Counted from the stretch's first letter, positions 17,697 through 27,768 are shown. The stretch is 64,000 nt of DNA from Clostridium sp. HBUAS56010 (GCF_007115105.1 NZ_SULJ01000002.1:118044-182043), one strand, 5' to 3'. Made by a program: numbers and translations. Notes: generated by a model not told the origin, from the letters alone.

Positions 17697-19031
17697 ATGA
17701 TGCAGATCCAATATACACAAACGATTAACAACGAAAGTATCCTGGGAATTATCCGGCGCTTTTGCAACTATGTAGACCCAAGGCTCACCGAACACGGCAG
17801 CCACGTTGCTTATATTATTTTTTGTATGGTACACAAAACAGGAAGGTATTCAGAAGAAGAACTGCGCAACATCTGTTTTGCCGCCCAGCTCCATGACATT
17901 GGGGCTTTTAAAACAGAAGAAGTATCCAAGATGCTGAAATTTGAGACAAATGATATCTGGAACCACTCCTTTTACGGATACCTCTTTATCCTTTATTTTT
18001 CCCCCCTTAAAGAACTGGCACCTGCCGTTCTTCTGCATCATATCCGCTGGGATCTGCTAAAAGACCAGGATCAGTTAAGCGAGCAGTTAAAAGAGATTGC
18101 CCAGCTCATTCACCTGGCAGACCGGATTGATGTTTCCATTTCCCTGGAGAAGAAAACCTGGGCACAAACCCTGAAAATGCTGAACAATCAGACCAATTCC
18201 GCGTTTGCTCCCCATATTTTAAAGCTGGCATCGGATCTGGACTTTCAGGATTCCATTGAGCAAGAATGGCGTCAGGACTCCGCCTACCTGGAATTCTTAA
18301 CCAGAATCCCTCTTTCCCCGAAAGACACCACAGACTATTTAAAAATGCTGGTTTTTATTATAGATTTTAGAAGCCATTACACCGTGACCCATACCATAAC
18401 CACTACAAGCATCAGCTATGAACTGGGAAAACTGATTAATCTGAGCGAAGAAAAACTTAATCTGGTACTGTGCGGCGCCCTGCTTCACGACCTGGGGAAA
18501 ATCGCAATCCCCGTAGAAATCCTGGAAAATCCAGGCAAACTAAATGAGGAAGACATGGCCATCATGCGCACCCATGTGGATCTGACAGAAGAAATATTCG
18601 GAGGCATGATTGATGAGCCCATTGCCCGGATTGCTCTGCGGCATCATGAGAAGATTAACGGCACCGGATATCCGAAAGGACTTATGGGAAAGGACTTAAA
18701 CACAGAAGAACGTCTTGTTGCCATTGCAGATATTATCAGTGCTCTTACCGGAACAAGAAGCTATAAGGAACCCTTTCCAAGAGACCAGATTAAAACCATA
18801 CTGGTTCATATGAAAAAAGCAGGATTTCTCGATTCCTTTTTAGTTGATATGGCAGTCTGGAATCTGGACAGAATTTTAGATACTACGGACAAGCGTTGCC
18901 TTCCGGTTTTAAATGTCTATCAAAAGCTCTGGAATGAATATGACCATTTTCTTAATTTAAGGACCAGTGAAGAACGCTTTTCCTTTGCCCTTTCCATTAA
19001 AGTGCCTGATCCGCCTTATTTCTGGCCGTAA
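17697..19031 (+). CDS. Tandem HD / HD-GYP phosphodiesterase-like protein
   Basis: 444 residues with two HD domains and no receiver or membrane part. The N-terminal HD (about 20-150) has HDIG and HHIRWD. The C-terminal domain (about 225-400) has HDLGK, HHEKINGTGYPKGL and IADIISALTG, the full HD-GYP signature of cyclic di-GMP (or cyclic dinucleotide) phosphodiesterases. It is cytosolic and would hydrolyse a cyclic dinucleotide; the specific nucleotide is not deducible. The ATG at 17697 follows GAGGAGG. A second in-frame ATG follows immediately. It is monocistronic, ending in a bidirectional terminator. Confidence 0.85.
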   Translation: MMQIQYTQTINNESILGIIRRFCNYVDPRLTEHGSHVAYIIFCMVHKTGRYSEEELRNICFAAQLHDIGAFKTEEVSKMLKFETNDIWNHSFYGYLFILYFSPLKELAPAVLLHHIRWDLLKDQDQLSEQLKEIAQLIHLADRIDVSISLEKKTWAQTLKMLNNQTNSAFAPHILKLASDLDFQDSIEQEWRQDSAYLEFLTRIPLSPKDTTDYLKMLVFIIDFRSHYTVTHTITTTSISYELGKLINLSEEKLNLVLCGALLHDLGKIAIPVEILENPGKLNEEDMAIMRTHVDLTEEIFGGMIDEPIARIALRHHEKINGTGYPKGLMGKDLNTEERLVAIADIISALTGTRSYKEPFPRDQIKTILVHMKKAGFLDSFLVDMAVWNLDRILDTTDKRCLPVLNVYQKLWNEYDHFLNLRTSEERFSFALSIKVPDPPYFWP

Positions 19032-19076
19032 AAAAGCTGGTACCGCCGGGATAATATCCTGGGTACCAGCTTTTTT
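19030..19076. terminator. Bidirectional intrinsic terminator
   Basis: A perfect stem, AAAAAAGCTGGTACC (19030-19044) against GGTACCAGCTTTTTT (19062-19076). It serves the HD-GYP gene on the plus strand and tyrS on the minus strand. Confidence 0.9.
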
Positions 19077-20300
19077 CTATTTTGCAGATACTTTTACAAA
19101 CTTTTTCTTGCCTCGTTTTACAACAAGTCCCTCTCCGGAAAATGCTTCTTTTGTAAATACTGCCTTTACATCAGTTACTGCATCTCCATCTACAGAAACA
19201 CCACCCTGTTCCACGTTACGTCTTGCTTCGGAACGAGTTGGTGCAAGACCTGATTTCTGTAAAATGGTCAGAATATCCACACTTCCATCGGTAAAATCAG
19301 AGTCTTCCAGCTCATAGGAAGGCATATTTGCCGCATTGCCGCCGGCAAATAATTCTCTGGCTCCTTTCAGGGCTTTTTCTGCCTCTTCTTCTCCATGTAC
19401 CAGTTTTGTCAGTTCATATGCCAAAATCTCTTTTGCCTTGTTTAACTGGCTGCCCTCCCACTGATCCATCTCATCAATCTGCTCAAGAGGTAAAAAGGTC
19501 AGCATACGAAGGCATTTTAAAACATCTCCATCTCCCACATTTCTCCAGTACTGGAAGAAATCAAAAGGTGATGTCTTTTCCGGATCAAGCCACACTGCAC
19601 CAGACTGGGTCTTGCCCATCTTTTTACCTTCTGAATTCAGCAAAAGAGTAATGGTCATGGCGTGGGCATCTTTGCCTAATTTGCGGCGAATCAGTTCTGT
19701 ACCGCCAAGCATATTACTCCACTGATCATCTCCGCCAAACTGCATATTGCATCCATAACGGCGGAATAACTCATAGAAATCATAACTCTGCATGATCATA
19801 TAGTTAAATTCCAGAAAACTAAGCCCTTTTTCCATACGCTGTTTATAACACTCTGCCGTCAGCATACGGTTAACAGAGAAATGAGAGCCTACTTCACGAA
19901 GAAGTTCAATATAATTCAGTTCCATAAGCCAGTCAGCATTGTTGACCATCATCGCCTTTCCTTCGGAAAAGTCAATAAAACGGCTCATCTGCTTTTTAAA
20001 GCAGTCGCAGTTATGCTGTATCATCTCCACCGTCATCATCTGGCGCATATCACTTCTGCCGGAAGGATCTCCGATCATTCCGGTACCTCCTCCAATTAAA
20101 GCGATCGGCTTATTCCCAGCCTCCTGAAGACGTTTCATCAGGCACAGAGCCATAAAATGTCCCACATGAAGGCTGTCGGCTGTGGGATCAAAACCAATGT
20201 AAAATATAGCTTTTCCCTCATTTACCATCTTGCTGATCTCTTCTTCATTGGTTACCTGGGCAATCAGTCCCCTTGCTTTTAATTCTTCGTAAATTGTCAT
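19077..20300 (-). CDS. tyrS: Tyrosyl-tRNA synthetase
   Basis: 407 residues, the normal TyrRS length. The class I HIGH-like motif appears as HVGHFMAL after [11 protein letters not shown], and the KMSKS-like loop as KMGKTQSGA. The C-terminal S4-like RNA-binding domain (about 340-405) reads [23 protein letters not shown]. It charges tRNA-Tyr in the cytoplasm. The ATG follows GAGGAG. Expression is governed by a tyrosine T-box leader upstream. Confidence 0.96.
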   Translation of the reverse strand: MTIYEELKARGLIAQVTNEEEISKMVNEGKAIFYIGFDPTADSLHVGHFMALCLMKRLQEAGNKPIALIGGGTGMIGDPSGRSDMRQMMTVEMIQHNCDCFKKQMSRFIDFSEGKAMMVNNADWLMELNYIELLREVGSHFSVNRMLTAECYKQRMEKGLSFLEFNYMIMQSYDFYELFRRYGCNMQFGGDDQWSNMLGGTELIRRKLGKDAHAMTITLLLNSEGKKMGKTQSGAVWLDPEKTSPFDFFQYWRNVGDGDVLKCLRMLTFLPLEQIDEMDQWEGSQLNKAKEILAYELTKLVHGEEEAEKALKGARELFAGGNAANMPSYELEDSDFTDGSVDILTILQKSGLAPTRSEARRNVEQGGVSVDGDAVTDVKAVFTKEAFSGEGLVVKRGKKKFVKVSAK

Positions 20301-20324
20301 TGCAATTCTCCTCTCTGATCAATA

Positions 20325-20612
20325 CAAAAAACCCCGTCCTAATAAAAGGACGAGGTTGAAATCCCGTGTTACCACCTTTTTTCATAAACAGTTCACACTG
20401 TTTATCTTTTTGAGTACCTGATCTGATACTCTAGCACAATAACGGGTGCAGGAATCCGTCACAGCCTACTTGGCATCTGCCGTTGGGTGTGAAGCTCAAA
20501 GATGTATTCACAATCCGAGTTCCACGCGCCTCTCATCAACCGGCTGCTTTCTGTGTGGTTCTTCGTACTGCTACTTGTTCTTATCAATGCTTTTCATGGT
20601 ATTATGAAGTTA
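20325..20612 (-). promoter_or_regulatory. Tyrosine-specific T-box riboswitch of tyrS
   Basis: The T-box core AAGGTGGTAACACGGGAT is at 20361-20378, followed by a terminator hairpin (20325-20356; CCTCGTCC / GGACGGGG and U6). In stem I the specifier bulge reads GTGAATACA, giving UAC (Tyr) at 20504-20506, which agrees with the downstream gene. Confidence 0.95.
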
Positions 20613-20618
20613 TAAATT

Positions 20619-20647
20619 AGTATATGGATTTTTCGCAGGTTTGTCAA
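20619..20647 (-). promoter_or_regulatory. Sigma-A promoter of tyrS leader
   Basis: Consensus -35 TTGACA (20642-20647) and -10 TATACT (20619-20624), 17 bp apart on the minus strand. The -35 box lies inside the loop side of the palindrome at 20629-20666. Confidence 0.9.
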
Positions 20648-20666
20648 GGGCAAACCTGCGAAAAAC
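20629..20666. repeat. Palindrome between the pectinase gene end and tyrS promoter
   Basis: A stem of about 15-17 bp, TTTTTCGCAGGTTTG paired with CAAACCTGCGAAAAA around a short loop, begins about 13 bp past the pectinase stop codon. The 3' arm on the minus strand ends in A rather than U, so it is not a canonical terminator, although the 5' arm is U-rich. It contains the tyrS -35 box. Confidence 0.7.
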
Positions 20667-20678
20667 CAAAAACTGCTG

Positions 20679-23600
20679 TTACTGCCTGATCCATGCTCCG
20701 TTTTTATCCACCTGGTATCCATCTGGTGTGACTGTATCCATAAGACACTCTCCCTTTTCGTTGAGATAATACCAGTGTTCTTTTACATAAATCCAGCCAA
20801 CTGCTCTTGCGCCGTCAAGGTGTGCATAGTACCAGATTCCATTGATTAAGAACCAGCCTTTCTGCATGGCTCCGCTTTCATCCATATAATACCAGATTCC
20901 GTTTACCTGATTCCAGCCAGTTACTATATATCCATTCTCTGCCAGATAATACCAGATTCCGTTCTTTTTCACCCAGTCTGCCTTCACTTCTGTTCCATTG
21001 CTCTTTTTAAAGCGCCAGCCAGAAGAATCTTTCTGCCAGTCACCAGGGGTATCCGGGGTCTGAGGTGCTGACGGAATACCGTAATCCCGGTCAGAATCAC
21101 TGTCTCTTTCTGTTGGTTCTGGTTTTACCGGTTCTGGGTTTGGTTCCGGTTCTGGAATGTCAATTCCCGGCAGGACCGCTCCTGCACCAGATTTTTCCAG
21201 CATACTGCCTTTTGCCGGACGAAGGAAATTGCCAAACATGATGATTCCATTTTCCCGGTAGAAACTTTCTGCCGGATTTAAGGAAATAAAGTTTTCCGGT
21301 CCTGCTGCATTGGTTCCATTCTGATAAAAATAGTTATTCTCTAGAACTTTTGCCGCAATCTTATCATCGTACACTTTTTTCAGCGAAGCACTGTAGCCGT
21401 CCGTCCGGTAAGAAACGTTATTTCTTGCAGTTCCATCGGCGGTCAGATTGCCCTCTGCATCCTTTTTATAAGGACTGGGACGCATGATGAAGTTAAAACG
21501 AACATTGTCAAAGGAAGTATTATTCTCAATCAGCAATTCTCCCGGATTAAAGTTATCTGTGATTCCATCCAGATTATTATGGAATGCAATGCTGTTTCTT
21601 AAAATATGAGGTACTTCTCTGCCCTCTCCCCCCATCTTAAATCCATTATTTCCATTGTTGTATGCAATACAGTTCTCAATAATGGTTCTGCCGTTTGGTC
21701 CGTCAGCCAGGGTGTTATAGGTATCCCAGCCATCGTCTGCATTATCATGGGATACACAGTTTAAGAACTTGTTATCGTCTCCGGAACAGGACTTCGCCGC
21801 AAACCCATCCGCATTGATCCTTGAGCCGTCAATATTGTTAAATGATTCACAGTTCTCCACCAGATTGTAAGAAGGCCATAATGTACGGCTGCCCCGTTTC
21901 TTTGTAATGGTAAGTCCTGCATCACTGGAAGTATGATGGATCAGAGTGTCTTTTAACACATTGTGGCTTCCGTGAATCATCACTCCTCTGCTTCCTTCGA
22001 TCTGCTTCCCATCCACATCAAGACCTGTCACATCCCAGTAATCCGAATCCAGAACAAAGATCTTTCCATTACCGGTGACTTTTACCGCTCCCTGTGCCTT
22101 TAAAGCTTTCCGTCCGGACTCATTGCCAGAGGAAGTAAGAGGAATGGTAAAGGAATCATAAGTCCCCTCTGCCATATAAATCGTTCCTCCTGGCACCAGA
22201 CGTTTTATGGCACCCTCTATGGACATGGGATCTTCTTTTGTTCCAGAAGCTTCCTCACCTCCTTTTGGAGACACATAGAGATCGGTTCCATAATCTTCTC
22301 TTATAACCTTAAAGGTTTCTGTCTGCTCCCTTCCAGCTGCTGCGCCTTCTGATGGAACAAATTTCAATTCAAATTGTGCTTCATTTTCTTCAACAACTGC
22401 CGGATGAGTGAACTGAACTCCTGCTGTAACCGGCTTTCCAGATACCAGTATTTTGCCATTCTGGCTGACAGTCATGGTTCCGGACTGATTCGTCAGCGCC
22501 TGTATGGTATAGGAAGAGTCATTGCTATAAGACGAAGAAGCCACATATACAGATCCGTTTTCACGATCCGGTGCCACATAAGCCGGTGATTCGTCCGGTG
22601 TTACCACATCAGACAGTTCCAGTGAAATATTCCTTACTGCCACTCTGGCATTTCTCGCTGCGAAAAAGCCTACATACATGGTTTCCTCATCCAGATGGGA
22701 CACAATATTAGGGGTTACATTTGTGTCTTTAAACGTATAAAAAGAAACTACATTCCCCTGGTCATCCAGATATTCCATAAAGAAGCCCTGGTCTGTCCGC
22801 ATCAGTTTCAGTTTTAATTCCGTTCCATAAAAATTAGAAATATAAGGAGCATCCGCAGGCGCATATTTTTTATCTGCTTTGGATACGGACTGAGCAAACG
22901 TGGAGGTTGTTTTTACTGATTTTAAGTTTCCAGCCGGGCTGTTTACCCCGTAGCGGGCTGCTGCCAGAAGATTCAAATCCGCATTTAACCCTTTGGAAGC
23001 TGCCTGAATACTCAGCATTACCATGTTGGAAGCTGCCGGATATTCTTCATACCCTTCTTCCAGAGGGTCTTTTCTCGGGCTTCCAACCACATCACGAACC
23101 ATAAGTCCAGCACCTTCCTGGAGATTTGCCTTAGAGCCTTCCTCCGGTCCAAGCTGCTCTACCGTAACATCTGCAGTCAGAGAGAAATTCTTGCTGGTAG
23201 GAACTTCTGTGTAATAAAAAGTCAGTCCGTCGTGGCCTGCCTGCAGTTTTCCGCCTCTTGATTCAATTACCACATCTTCCACTGGTTTTCCCTCTAAATT
23301 AAGGGGAATCTCAGAATCAATCGGCCAGGTGTAGTTAACCCCCACTTTGTCTGGCAGAATGTTGGATTTAAAATTCAAATCCGTAGACTGCCCGAAAGCA
23401 GAAGACCTCCAGAGCTGTTCTCCCATTGACCGGTCCCAGGTAATTTCTGGTCCGCTATTAGTCCAGTGGTAAGGTCCGCTTCCATTTTTTGCTTTCCACC
23501 AGTTGTCTGCTGCTTCAACCCGGAATGTATGAGGAATGGTTAAATCCAGATCCGTTATCAAAAAGGACATATCCGTTGTTGTATAAGTCCCATTTACATG

Positions 23601-26600
23601 ATTGAAGTAATCTCCTTCTGTTGTATAAAGAGGTTTGCCATCAACATAAATCCGATAAGCATAGATTCCGGATTCATCTGCAGGCTTTTTCCAGCTCAGC
23701 CGCACAGAATCCCCTTCCAGACTTGCCTTTAATGGGTTGGAGCCCCATTCTGGTGCATGGAAATCATAGTTTGCTGTGGTTTTTACGGTTACTTCCTCGT
23801 ATCCGTAACATTCCCCTCCATCGGTAAACGCTTCCAATGCTACTTCATTTTCATTTTCCAGCATCCGTCCCACAGTGATGGAGATGTCCTCTGCATCTGG
23901 TTTTGTTAACTGATAATTATATACCGTTGTTGTCAGTTCTCCGTTTACATAAGCCCGGTATCCACGAACCCTTGGATCAGCAGCTTTGGCTGACTTAAAC
24001 TTGGCAGTTCCCCAGGTATAGCCGGTTCCGGATACGCTTACCTTATCGCTTGAAGGTTCCTTAATTTCTTTGGAGTCTCCAGTAGATGTCACAAAATCAT
24101 ATCTGGGTCCAGCAATCCGGTTCCCTGGTCCATCCACTGCATACACCACAAATACATAGGAAGTATCGGAGGACAGCCCTTTTAACTCAACGGTTGTAGA
24201 GGGATCTGGTTTTGTTACATCAACCAACTGATCATCTACATAAGTCTCTACAATATAACCGGTAACCTTTCCTTTTCCGTATATCTGCTCTCCGTCTGTA
24301 GCTGCCGGCCATTTTAATGTTACACGATGTTCTCCCCCCGCTCTTTCCGCCTCTGAGGCACTGGCAAGATTTGGCGTATTCTCCGGCCATACAGGTTTTG
24401 CCATGGCATCATAGGAGTTCACCGACTGGGTTGTGGTTCCTGTAAACATTAAGTCATTGCTGGAGTTAATAGTTCCCCAGGCTTTATAGCCGGTTGCCGC
24501 CCCGTCATCTTCCTCCTTTTCAATTCCAGTCCAGTTCATAACCACATTGTGGAAGGTTACATTGGAAGCCCCATTAATAATTTCTGAGGAAGATGATAAT
24601 TTCTTATTAATGTTTGTAAATGTAATGTCCTGGAAATACAGATCGTGGTGATTATGCCAGGTCTTATGGGGATTTTCATAACCTACATCCGCCATAATAT
24701 CCAGGGTATTCTTTGTCACTGTATCAGCCGTAATATTATAGGCACTGATATTGCTGAATTCTGCGGGTTTATCCGCCGGTTCCACAGAAGTGGACTGATT
24801 GGCATCGCTATAGGTGGTGTTAAAGGTAAATACCTTTTCTGAATCTCCAACAGCACAATCACGAATCAGAACATTGTATACCCCTCCTCCATTTGCCGGT
24901 GCACTTTTGAAACGGAAAGGCATATCGCTGTGGTTTAATACATTATCCTCCACCAGCATATCGCCGATTCCTGCTCCTGTATGGCTTCCTGCCGCAATGG
25001 CTCCTCCATGACATTCTCTTAAGAAGTTATTAAATGTCCAGATTCCGCTGGAAGGCTTCTGCTCGGTGTCCTGCACTCCTTTTCCCATACCGGTTGCGAA
25101 ATTAATTGCATCATCTCCCGTATCAAAAAAGTTGTTATAGACCATGGCATTTTGCGTATTGCCAAGCTCAATTCCATCTGCGTTATTTGCATCGTATGTA
25201 ATATATTTTACATTCTCTGATACCACATTTTCGCTGTCTAAGACTGCAATGGTGTGCATGGCAGGGTTTTCTGCTGTAATTCCCTCAATATATACCCCAT
25301 TTACGTTTCTTAATACAATCAGATTCGGTCTTGTGGAATAGGCGCCAGTTTCATTGAGTCCCTTTGCCCTTCCGTTGTCATAGGCATTCTTTGCAAGAAT
25401 TCCCAGATTTGTTGCACTTCCGCTCTTTCCGGCAACCCAGCGTTTCAGTGCATACTTTTTTAGATCTCCCTGTTTCCAGTCCGGATCTCCGCTTTGTCTC
25501 TCCTGGTGATGAACTCCATATCCATCTCCAGCCACATCACCTTTTGTTCCATACTTCCATCCGTTTCCATAGACAGTTCCTTTTCCCACGATACGGATAT
25601 TCTCAAAACCTCCGTTTTCGTCTGCACTGTATGTATTAATCAGCGCCCAGGATCTGGTATCTGTGGAATAGGGATACAAAAGATAGTTCTGGTCGTAATG
25701 GTTCACATCGGGTGAACCGAAAAGCACAGCGCCTTCTTCCAGTTCCAATGTCATATTGCTCTTTAAATACAGCGCACCTGACATGTAGATTCCTTCCGGA
25801 ATCACCACTTTTCCGCCTTCGCTGCAATCGTCAATGGCTGCCTGGATCGCTTCTGTGTTGGCTCTGACAAAAGCTTCCTGCTCCTCATTAAGAGAGACAA
25901 ATCCTTCTTCTACCGCTTTTGCACCGTACTCCCTGATGTCAAATATTTCCGGAGCTTTAGCTGTAGAGCAGGTAATTGATGCGCTTTCTCCCAGTTCATT
26001 GCCGGAAGAGTCAACGGCTATGACAGAAAACGTATAACTGGTATCTGGCTTTAATCCATCTGCACGGAATGTATGGATGTCCACCTTTACCATGTCAATG
26101 GACTTACTCTCATAGTAGTCATAAAAGGACTTCATATAAGTGTCTGCCCAGTCCGCATGTCTGGCAAAATTACTTCTTGCATCCCCGATTTTTTCCCCAC
26201 CCAGGTACACATTGTAATTCGCCACACTCTCATAATTCTCCGGTTTCTCCCATACCAGAGTAAGAGATGTGTCATCATAAGCAAGGGTTGGAACTCTTAA
26301 CCCGGTAACGTCCTGACTTCCCCTTGTCCGGTCAAACCGGGGTTCCGCCTCTAAAATTCCCGTTGCCTGAGACGGGCTTGCCAGGTTGTCTAAGGATACC
26401 ACCACCTGGGATGAGGCTTTCTCATCCCCCTGGGATATCACAGCCTGGGATGGCGTTGCCTGAGATGGCGTTGCCACACTCCCCTTCTCCTTTGCTTGTC
26501 CCATGAGCTGTTCTGCATAAGCTGCCCCTCCCTGAGGCATCATAACCGGAAGCAGCATGGTTGCCGCTAGAAAGAGTGCTAATGCTTTTCTGCTTCGTTT

Positions 26601-26615
26601 CAAGATAACTTTCAT
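20679..26615 (-). CDS. Giant secreted multidomain pectinase: GH28 polygalacturonase + PL9 pectate lyase + cell-wall-binding repeats
   Basis: 1978 residues. A signal peptide (about 1-34) is followed by a Ser/Thr/Gln linker with ATPSQ repeats. Further parts are a fibronectin III-like module (about 105-220) and a GH28 polygalacturonase-type right-handed helix (about 223-700; NADGIELGN, GDDAINF, GSHTG). More fibronectin-like modules and a beta-sandwich region (about 760-1440) come next, then a PL9 lyase (about 1442-1800; SHDNADDGWDTYNT, NGNNGFKMGG). A Pro/Glu linker leads to four choline/cell-wall-binding type repeats (1859-1978; GIWYYL pattern). It should act outside the cell on homogalacturonan, held at the wall. 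The ATG follows GGGAGG. It adjoins the RG-I locus only through tyrS and the HD-GYP gene. Confidence 0.92.
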   Translation of the reverse strand: MKVILKRSRKALALFLAATMLLPVMMPQGGAAYAEQLMGQAKEKGSVATPSQATPSQAVISQGDEKASSQVVVSLDNLASPSQATGILEAEPRFDRTRGSQDVTGLRVPTLAYDDTSLTLVWEKPENYESVANYNVYLGGEKIGDARSNFARHADWADTYMKSFYDYYESKSIDMVKVDIHTFRADGLKPDTSYTFSVIAVDSSGNELGESASITCSTAKAPEIFDIREYGAKAVEEGFVSLNEEQEAFVRANTEAIQAAIDDCSEGGKVVIPEGIYMSGALYLKSNMTLELEEGAVLFGSPDVNHYDQNYLLYPYSTDTRSWALINTYSADENGGFENIRIVGKGTVYGNGWKYGTKGDVAGDGYGVHHQERQSGDPDWKQGDLKKYALKRWVAGKSGSATNLGILAKNAYDNGRAKGLNETGAYSTRPNLIVLRNVNGVYIEGITAENPAMHTIAVLDSENVVSENVKYITYDANNADGIELGNTQNAMVYNNFFDTGDDAINFATGMGKGVQDTEQKPSSGIWTFNNFLRECHGGAIAAGSHTGAGIGDMLVEDNVLNHSDMPFRFKSAPANGGGVYNVLIRDCAVGDSEKVFTFNTTYSDANQSTSVEPADKPAEFSNISAYNITADTVTKNTLDIMADVGYENPHKTWHNHHDLYFQDITFTNINKKLSSSSEIINGASNVTFHNVVMNWTGIEKEEDDGAATGYKAWGTINSSNDLMFTGTTTQSVNSYDAMAKPVWPENTPNLASASEAERAGGEHRVTLKWPAATDGEQIYGKGKVTGYIVETYVDDQLVDVTKPDPSTTVELKGLSSDTSYVFVVYAVDGPGNRIAGPRYDFVTSTGDSKEIKEPSSDKVSVSGTGYTWGTAKFKSAKAADPRVRGYRAYVNGELTTTVYNYQLTKPDAEDISITVGRMLENENEVALEAFTDGGECYGYEEVTVKTTANYDFHAPEWGSNPLKASLEGDSVRLSWKKPADESGIYAYRIYVDGKPLYTTEGDYFNHVNGTYTTTDMSFLITDLDLTIPHTFRVEAADNWWKAKNGSGPYHWTNSGPEITWDRSMGEQLWRSSAFGQSTDLNFKSNILPDKVGVNYTWPIDSEIPLNLEGKPVEDVVIESRGGKLQAGHDGLTFYYTEVPTSKNFSLTADVTVEQLGPEEGSKANLQEGAGLMVRDVVGSPRKDPLEEGYEEYPAASNMVMLSIQAASKGLNADLNLLAAARYGVNSPAGNLKSVKTTSTFAQSVSKADKKYAPADAPYISNFYGTELKLKLMRTDQGFFMEYLDDQGNVVSFYTFKDTNVTPNIVSHLDEETMYVGFFAARNARVAVRNISLELSDVVTPDESPAYVAPDRENGSVYVASSSYSNDSSYTIQALTNQSGTMTVSQNGKILVSGKPVTAGVQFTHPAVVEENEAQFELKFVPSEGAAAGREQTETFKVIREDYGTDLYVSPKGGEEASGTKEDPMSIEGAIKRLVPGGTIYMAEGTYDSFTIPLTSSGNESGRKALKAQGAVKVTGNGKIFVLDSDYWDVTGLDVDGKQIEGSRGVMIHGSHNVLKDTLIHHTSSDAGLTITKKRGSRTLWPSYNLVENCESFNNIDGSRINADGFAAKSCSGDDNKFLNCVSHDNADDGWDTYNTLADGPNGRTIIENCIAYNNGNNGFKMGGEGREVPHILRNSIAFHNNLDGITDNFNPGELLIENNTSFDNVRFNFIMRPSPYKKDAEGNLTADGTARNNVSYRTDGYSASLKKVYDDKIAAKVLENNYFYQNGTNAAGPENFISLNPAESFYRENGIIMFGNFLRPAKGSMLEKSGAGAVLPGIDIPEPEPNPEPVKPEPTERDSDSDRDYGIPSAPQTPDTPGDWQKDSSGWRFKKSNGTEVKADWVKKNGIWYYLAENGYIVTGWNQVNGIWYYMDESGAMQKGWFLINGIWYYAHLDGARAVGWIYVKEHWYYLNEKGECLMDTVTPDGYQVDKNGAWIRQ

Positions 26616-26638
26616 TCTGGTTCCCTCCCAAATTATTG

Positions 26639-26652
26639 TGAAAGCACTTACA
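26639..26652. promoter_or_regulatory. Candidate cre (CcpA) site
   Basis: TGAAAGCACTTACA matches the cre consensus (TGWAARCGYTWNCW) except at the central CG. It lies just downstream of the pectinase promoter -10, a position that would give carbon-catabolite repression. Confidence 0.5.
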
Positions 26653-26657
26653 CGTCT

Positions 26658-26686
26658 ATTCTACAAGCTGCCATGGAATTATTCAA
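26658..26686 (-). promoter_or_regulatory. Candidate promoter of the pectinase gene
   Basis: On the minus strand, TTGAAT (26681-26686) and TAGAAT (26658-26663) are separated by 17 bp, about 43 bp upstream of the start codon. The rest of 26687-26967 is AT-rich with no gene or clear structure seen. Confidence 0.55.
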
Positions 26687-26967
26687 CCAAAGTTTGAAAT
26701 ATGCTTAATTTTTATTGAATTATTACATTTCTTTTTATTAATTATCACTATTATTTTATTATTTTTTATTAACTTAATGTCTATTTTAACAAAATAATTC
26801 TTTAATTTTCAGAAGTATTTTTGTGCATATTTTACCAACTCATATAAGTATAAAATAGTTAGCATCGAATAACCAGACCAGCTAAACAATCTTTAAGGCA
26901 TCATGAAAGACCACATTAAGATTCCATAATTATAATAAATATAATTCAATTATAATGGAGGAATACT

Positions 26968-27510
26968 ATGATTGATCAAATCTTAAAGTACAATGATACT
27001 TTTGTGAACAGCGGCTTTTATAAGCACTTTTCATCCAACAAATACCCGAAGAAAAGGCTGGCTATTATTACCTGTATGGACACCCGTCTGGTAGAGCTTC
27101 TTCCGGCTGCACTGGGTGTACATAGCGGAGACGTAAAACTGATTAAGACCGCCGGAAGCGTAATTATAAATCCTTACGACAGCACCATCCGCAGCCTTCT
27201 GATTGCTATTTTAGAATTTGGTGTGGAAGAAGTCATGGTGATCGGACATACAGACTGTCTGTCCGCCACCATATCTTCGGAAACTCTGATTACCCACCTG
27301 GTTCAAAGGGGCATTGAGCGGGATACCATACAAAAGCTGAAAGAGGAAGGCTTTGATCTGGATTCCTGGCTTCAGGGAATGGACAGCATCAAAACTGCAG
27401 TAAAGCAATCGGTCACCTTGATAAAAGACCATCCTCTCATTCCAAACAATGTGATCATACAGGGATTTATCATGGATATTTCCTGCGGAAGATTATCTCC
27501 CGTATCATAA
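26968..27510 (+). CDS. Beta-class carbonic anhydrase
   Basis: 180 residues. The zinc ligands are visible: Cys in CMDTR (with the Asp-Arg dyad) and His/Cys in GHTDC. The fold matches the short beta-CA group of Gram-positives. It interconverts CO2 and bicarbonate in the cytosol. The ATG follows GGAGG. It is convergent with the oxaloacetate decarboxylase/citrate transport operon. Facing such CO2-releasing steps it may help dispose of CO2, but that link is inferred. Confidence 0.9.
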   Translation: MIDQILKYNDTFVNSGFYKHFSSNKYPKKRLAIITCMDTRLVELLPAALGVHSGDVKLIKTAGSVIINPYDSTIRSLLIAILEFGVEEVMVIGHTDCLSATISSETLITHLVQRGIERDTIQKLKEEGFDLDSWLQGMDSIKTAVKQSVTLIKDHPLIPNNVIIQGFIMDISCGRLSPVS

Positions 27511-27551
27511 AAAAAAGGTTCCATATCCAGGACGGATACGGAACCTTTTTT
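27511..27551. terminator. Bidirectional intrinsic terminator
   Basis: The stem AAAAAAGGTTCC...GGAACCTTTTTT with an inner ATCC/GGAT extension lies between the carbonic anhydrase gene and the decarboxylase gamma gene. Confidence 0.88.
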
Positions 27552-27580
27552 CACAATTATTTTATTCTTAGGATTTTTAT

Positions 27581-27712
27581 TTATTTTTCTTCTTTTGGTG
27601 CAGTCATCTTCAACAGCACCTGGGAAATCACATAGAGCAGGATCATAACAATGAAAATACCGCCCATTCCAACTCCCATTAATTCCAATGCCTTTGCTAA
27701 AATATCTGACAT
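27581..27712 (-). CDS. Oxaloacetate decarboxylase gamma-like small subunit
   Basis: Only 43 residues. An acidic/amphipathic start (SDILAKALELMG) is followed by one membrane helix (GGIFIVMILLYVISQVLL) and a charged tail KMTAPKEEK. This is a minimal version of the OadG family, whose members are usually about 80-120 residues with a longer Pro/Ala tail. It anchors the decarboxylase complex at the membrane beside the beta subunit. The ATG at 27712 is preceded by GGAGG. An ATG one codon earlier is too close to that site. Confidence 0.72.
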   Translation of the reverse strand: MSDILAKALELMGVGMGGIFIVMILLYVISQVLLKMTAPKEEK

Positions 27713-27768
27713 CATTTCCTCCATTCCCCCTTACGGGACAGCGCAGTTACATGTGAAAGAAGTTCCTT

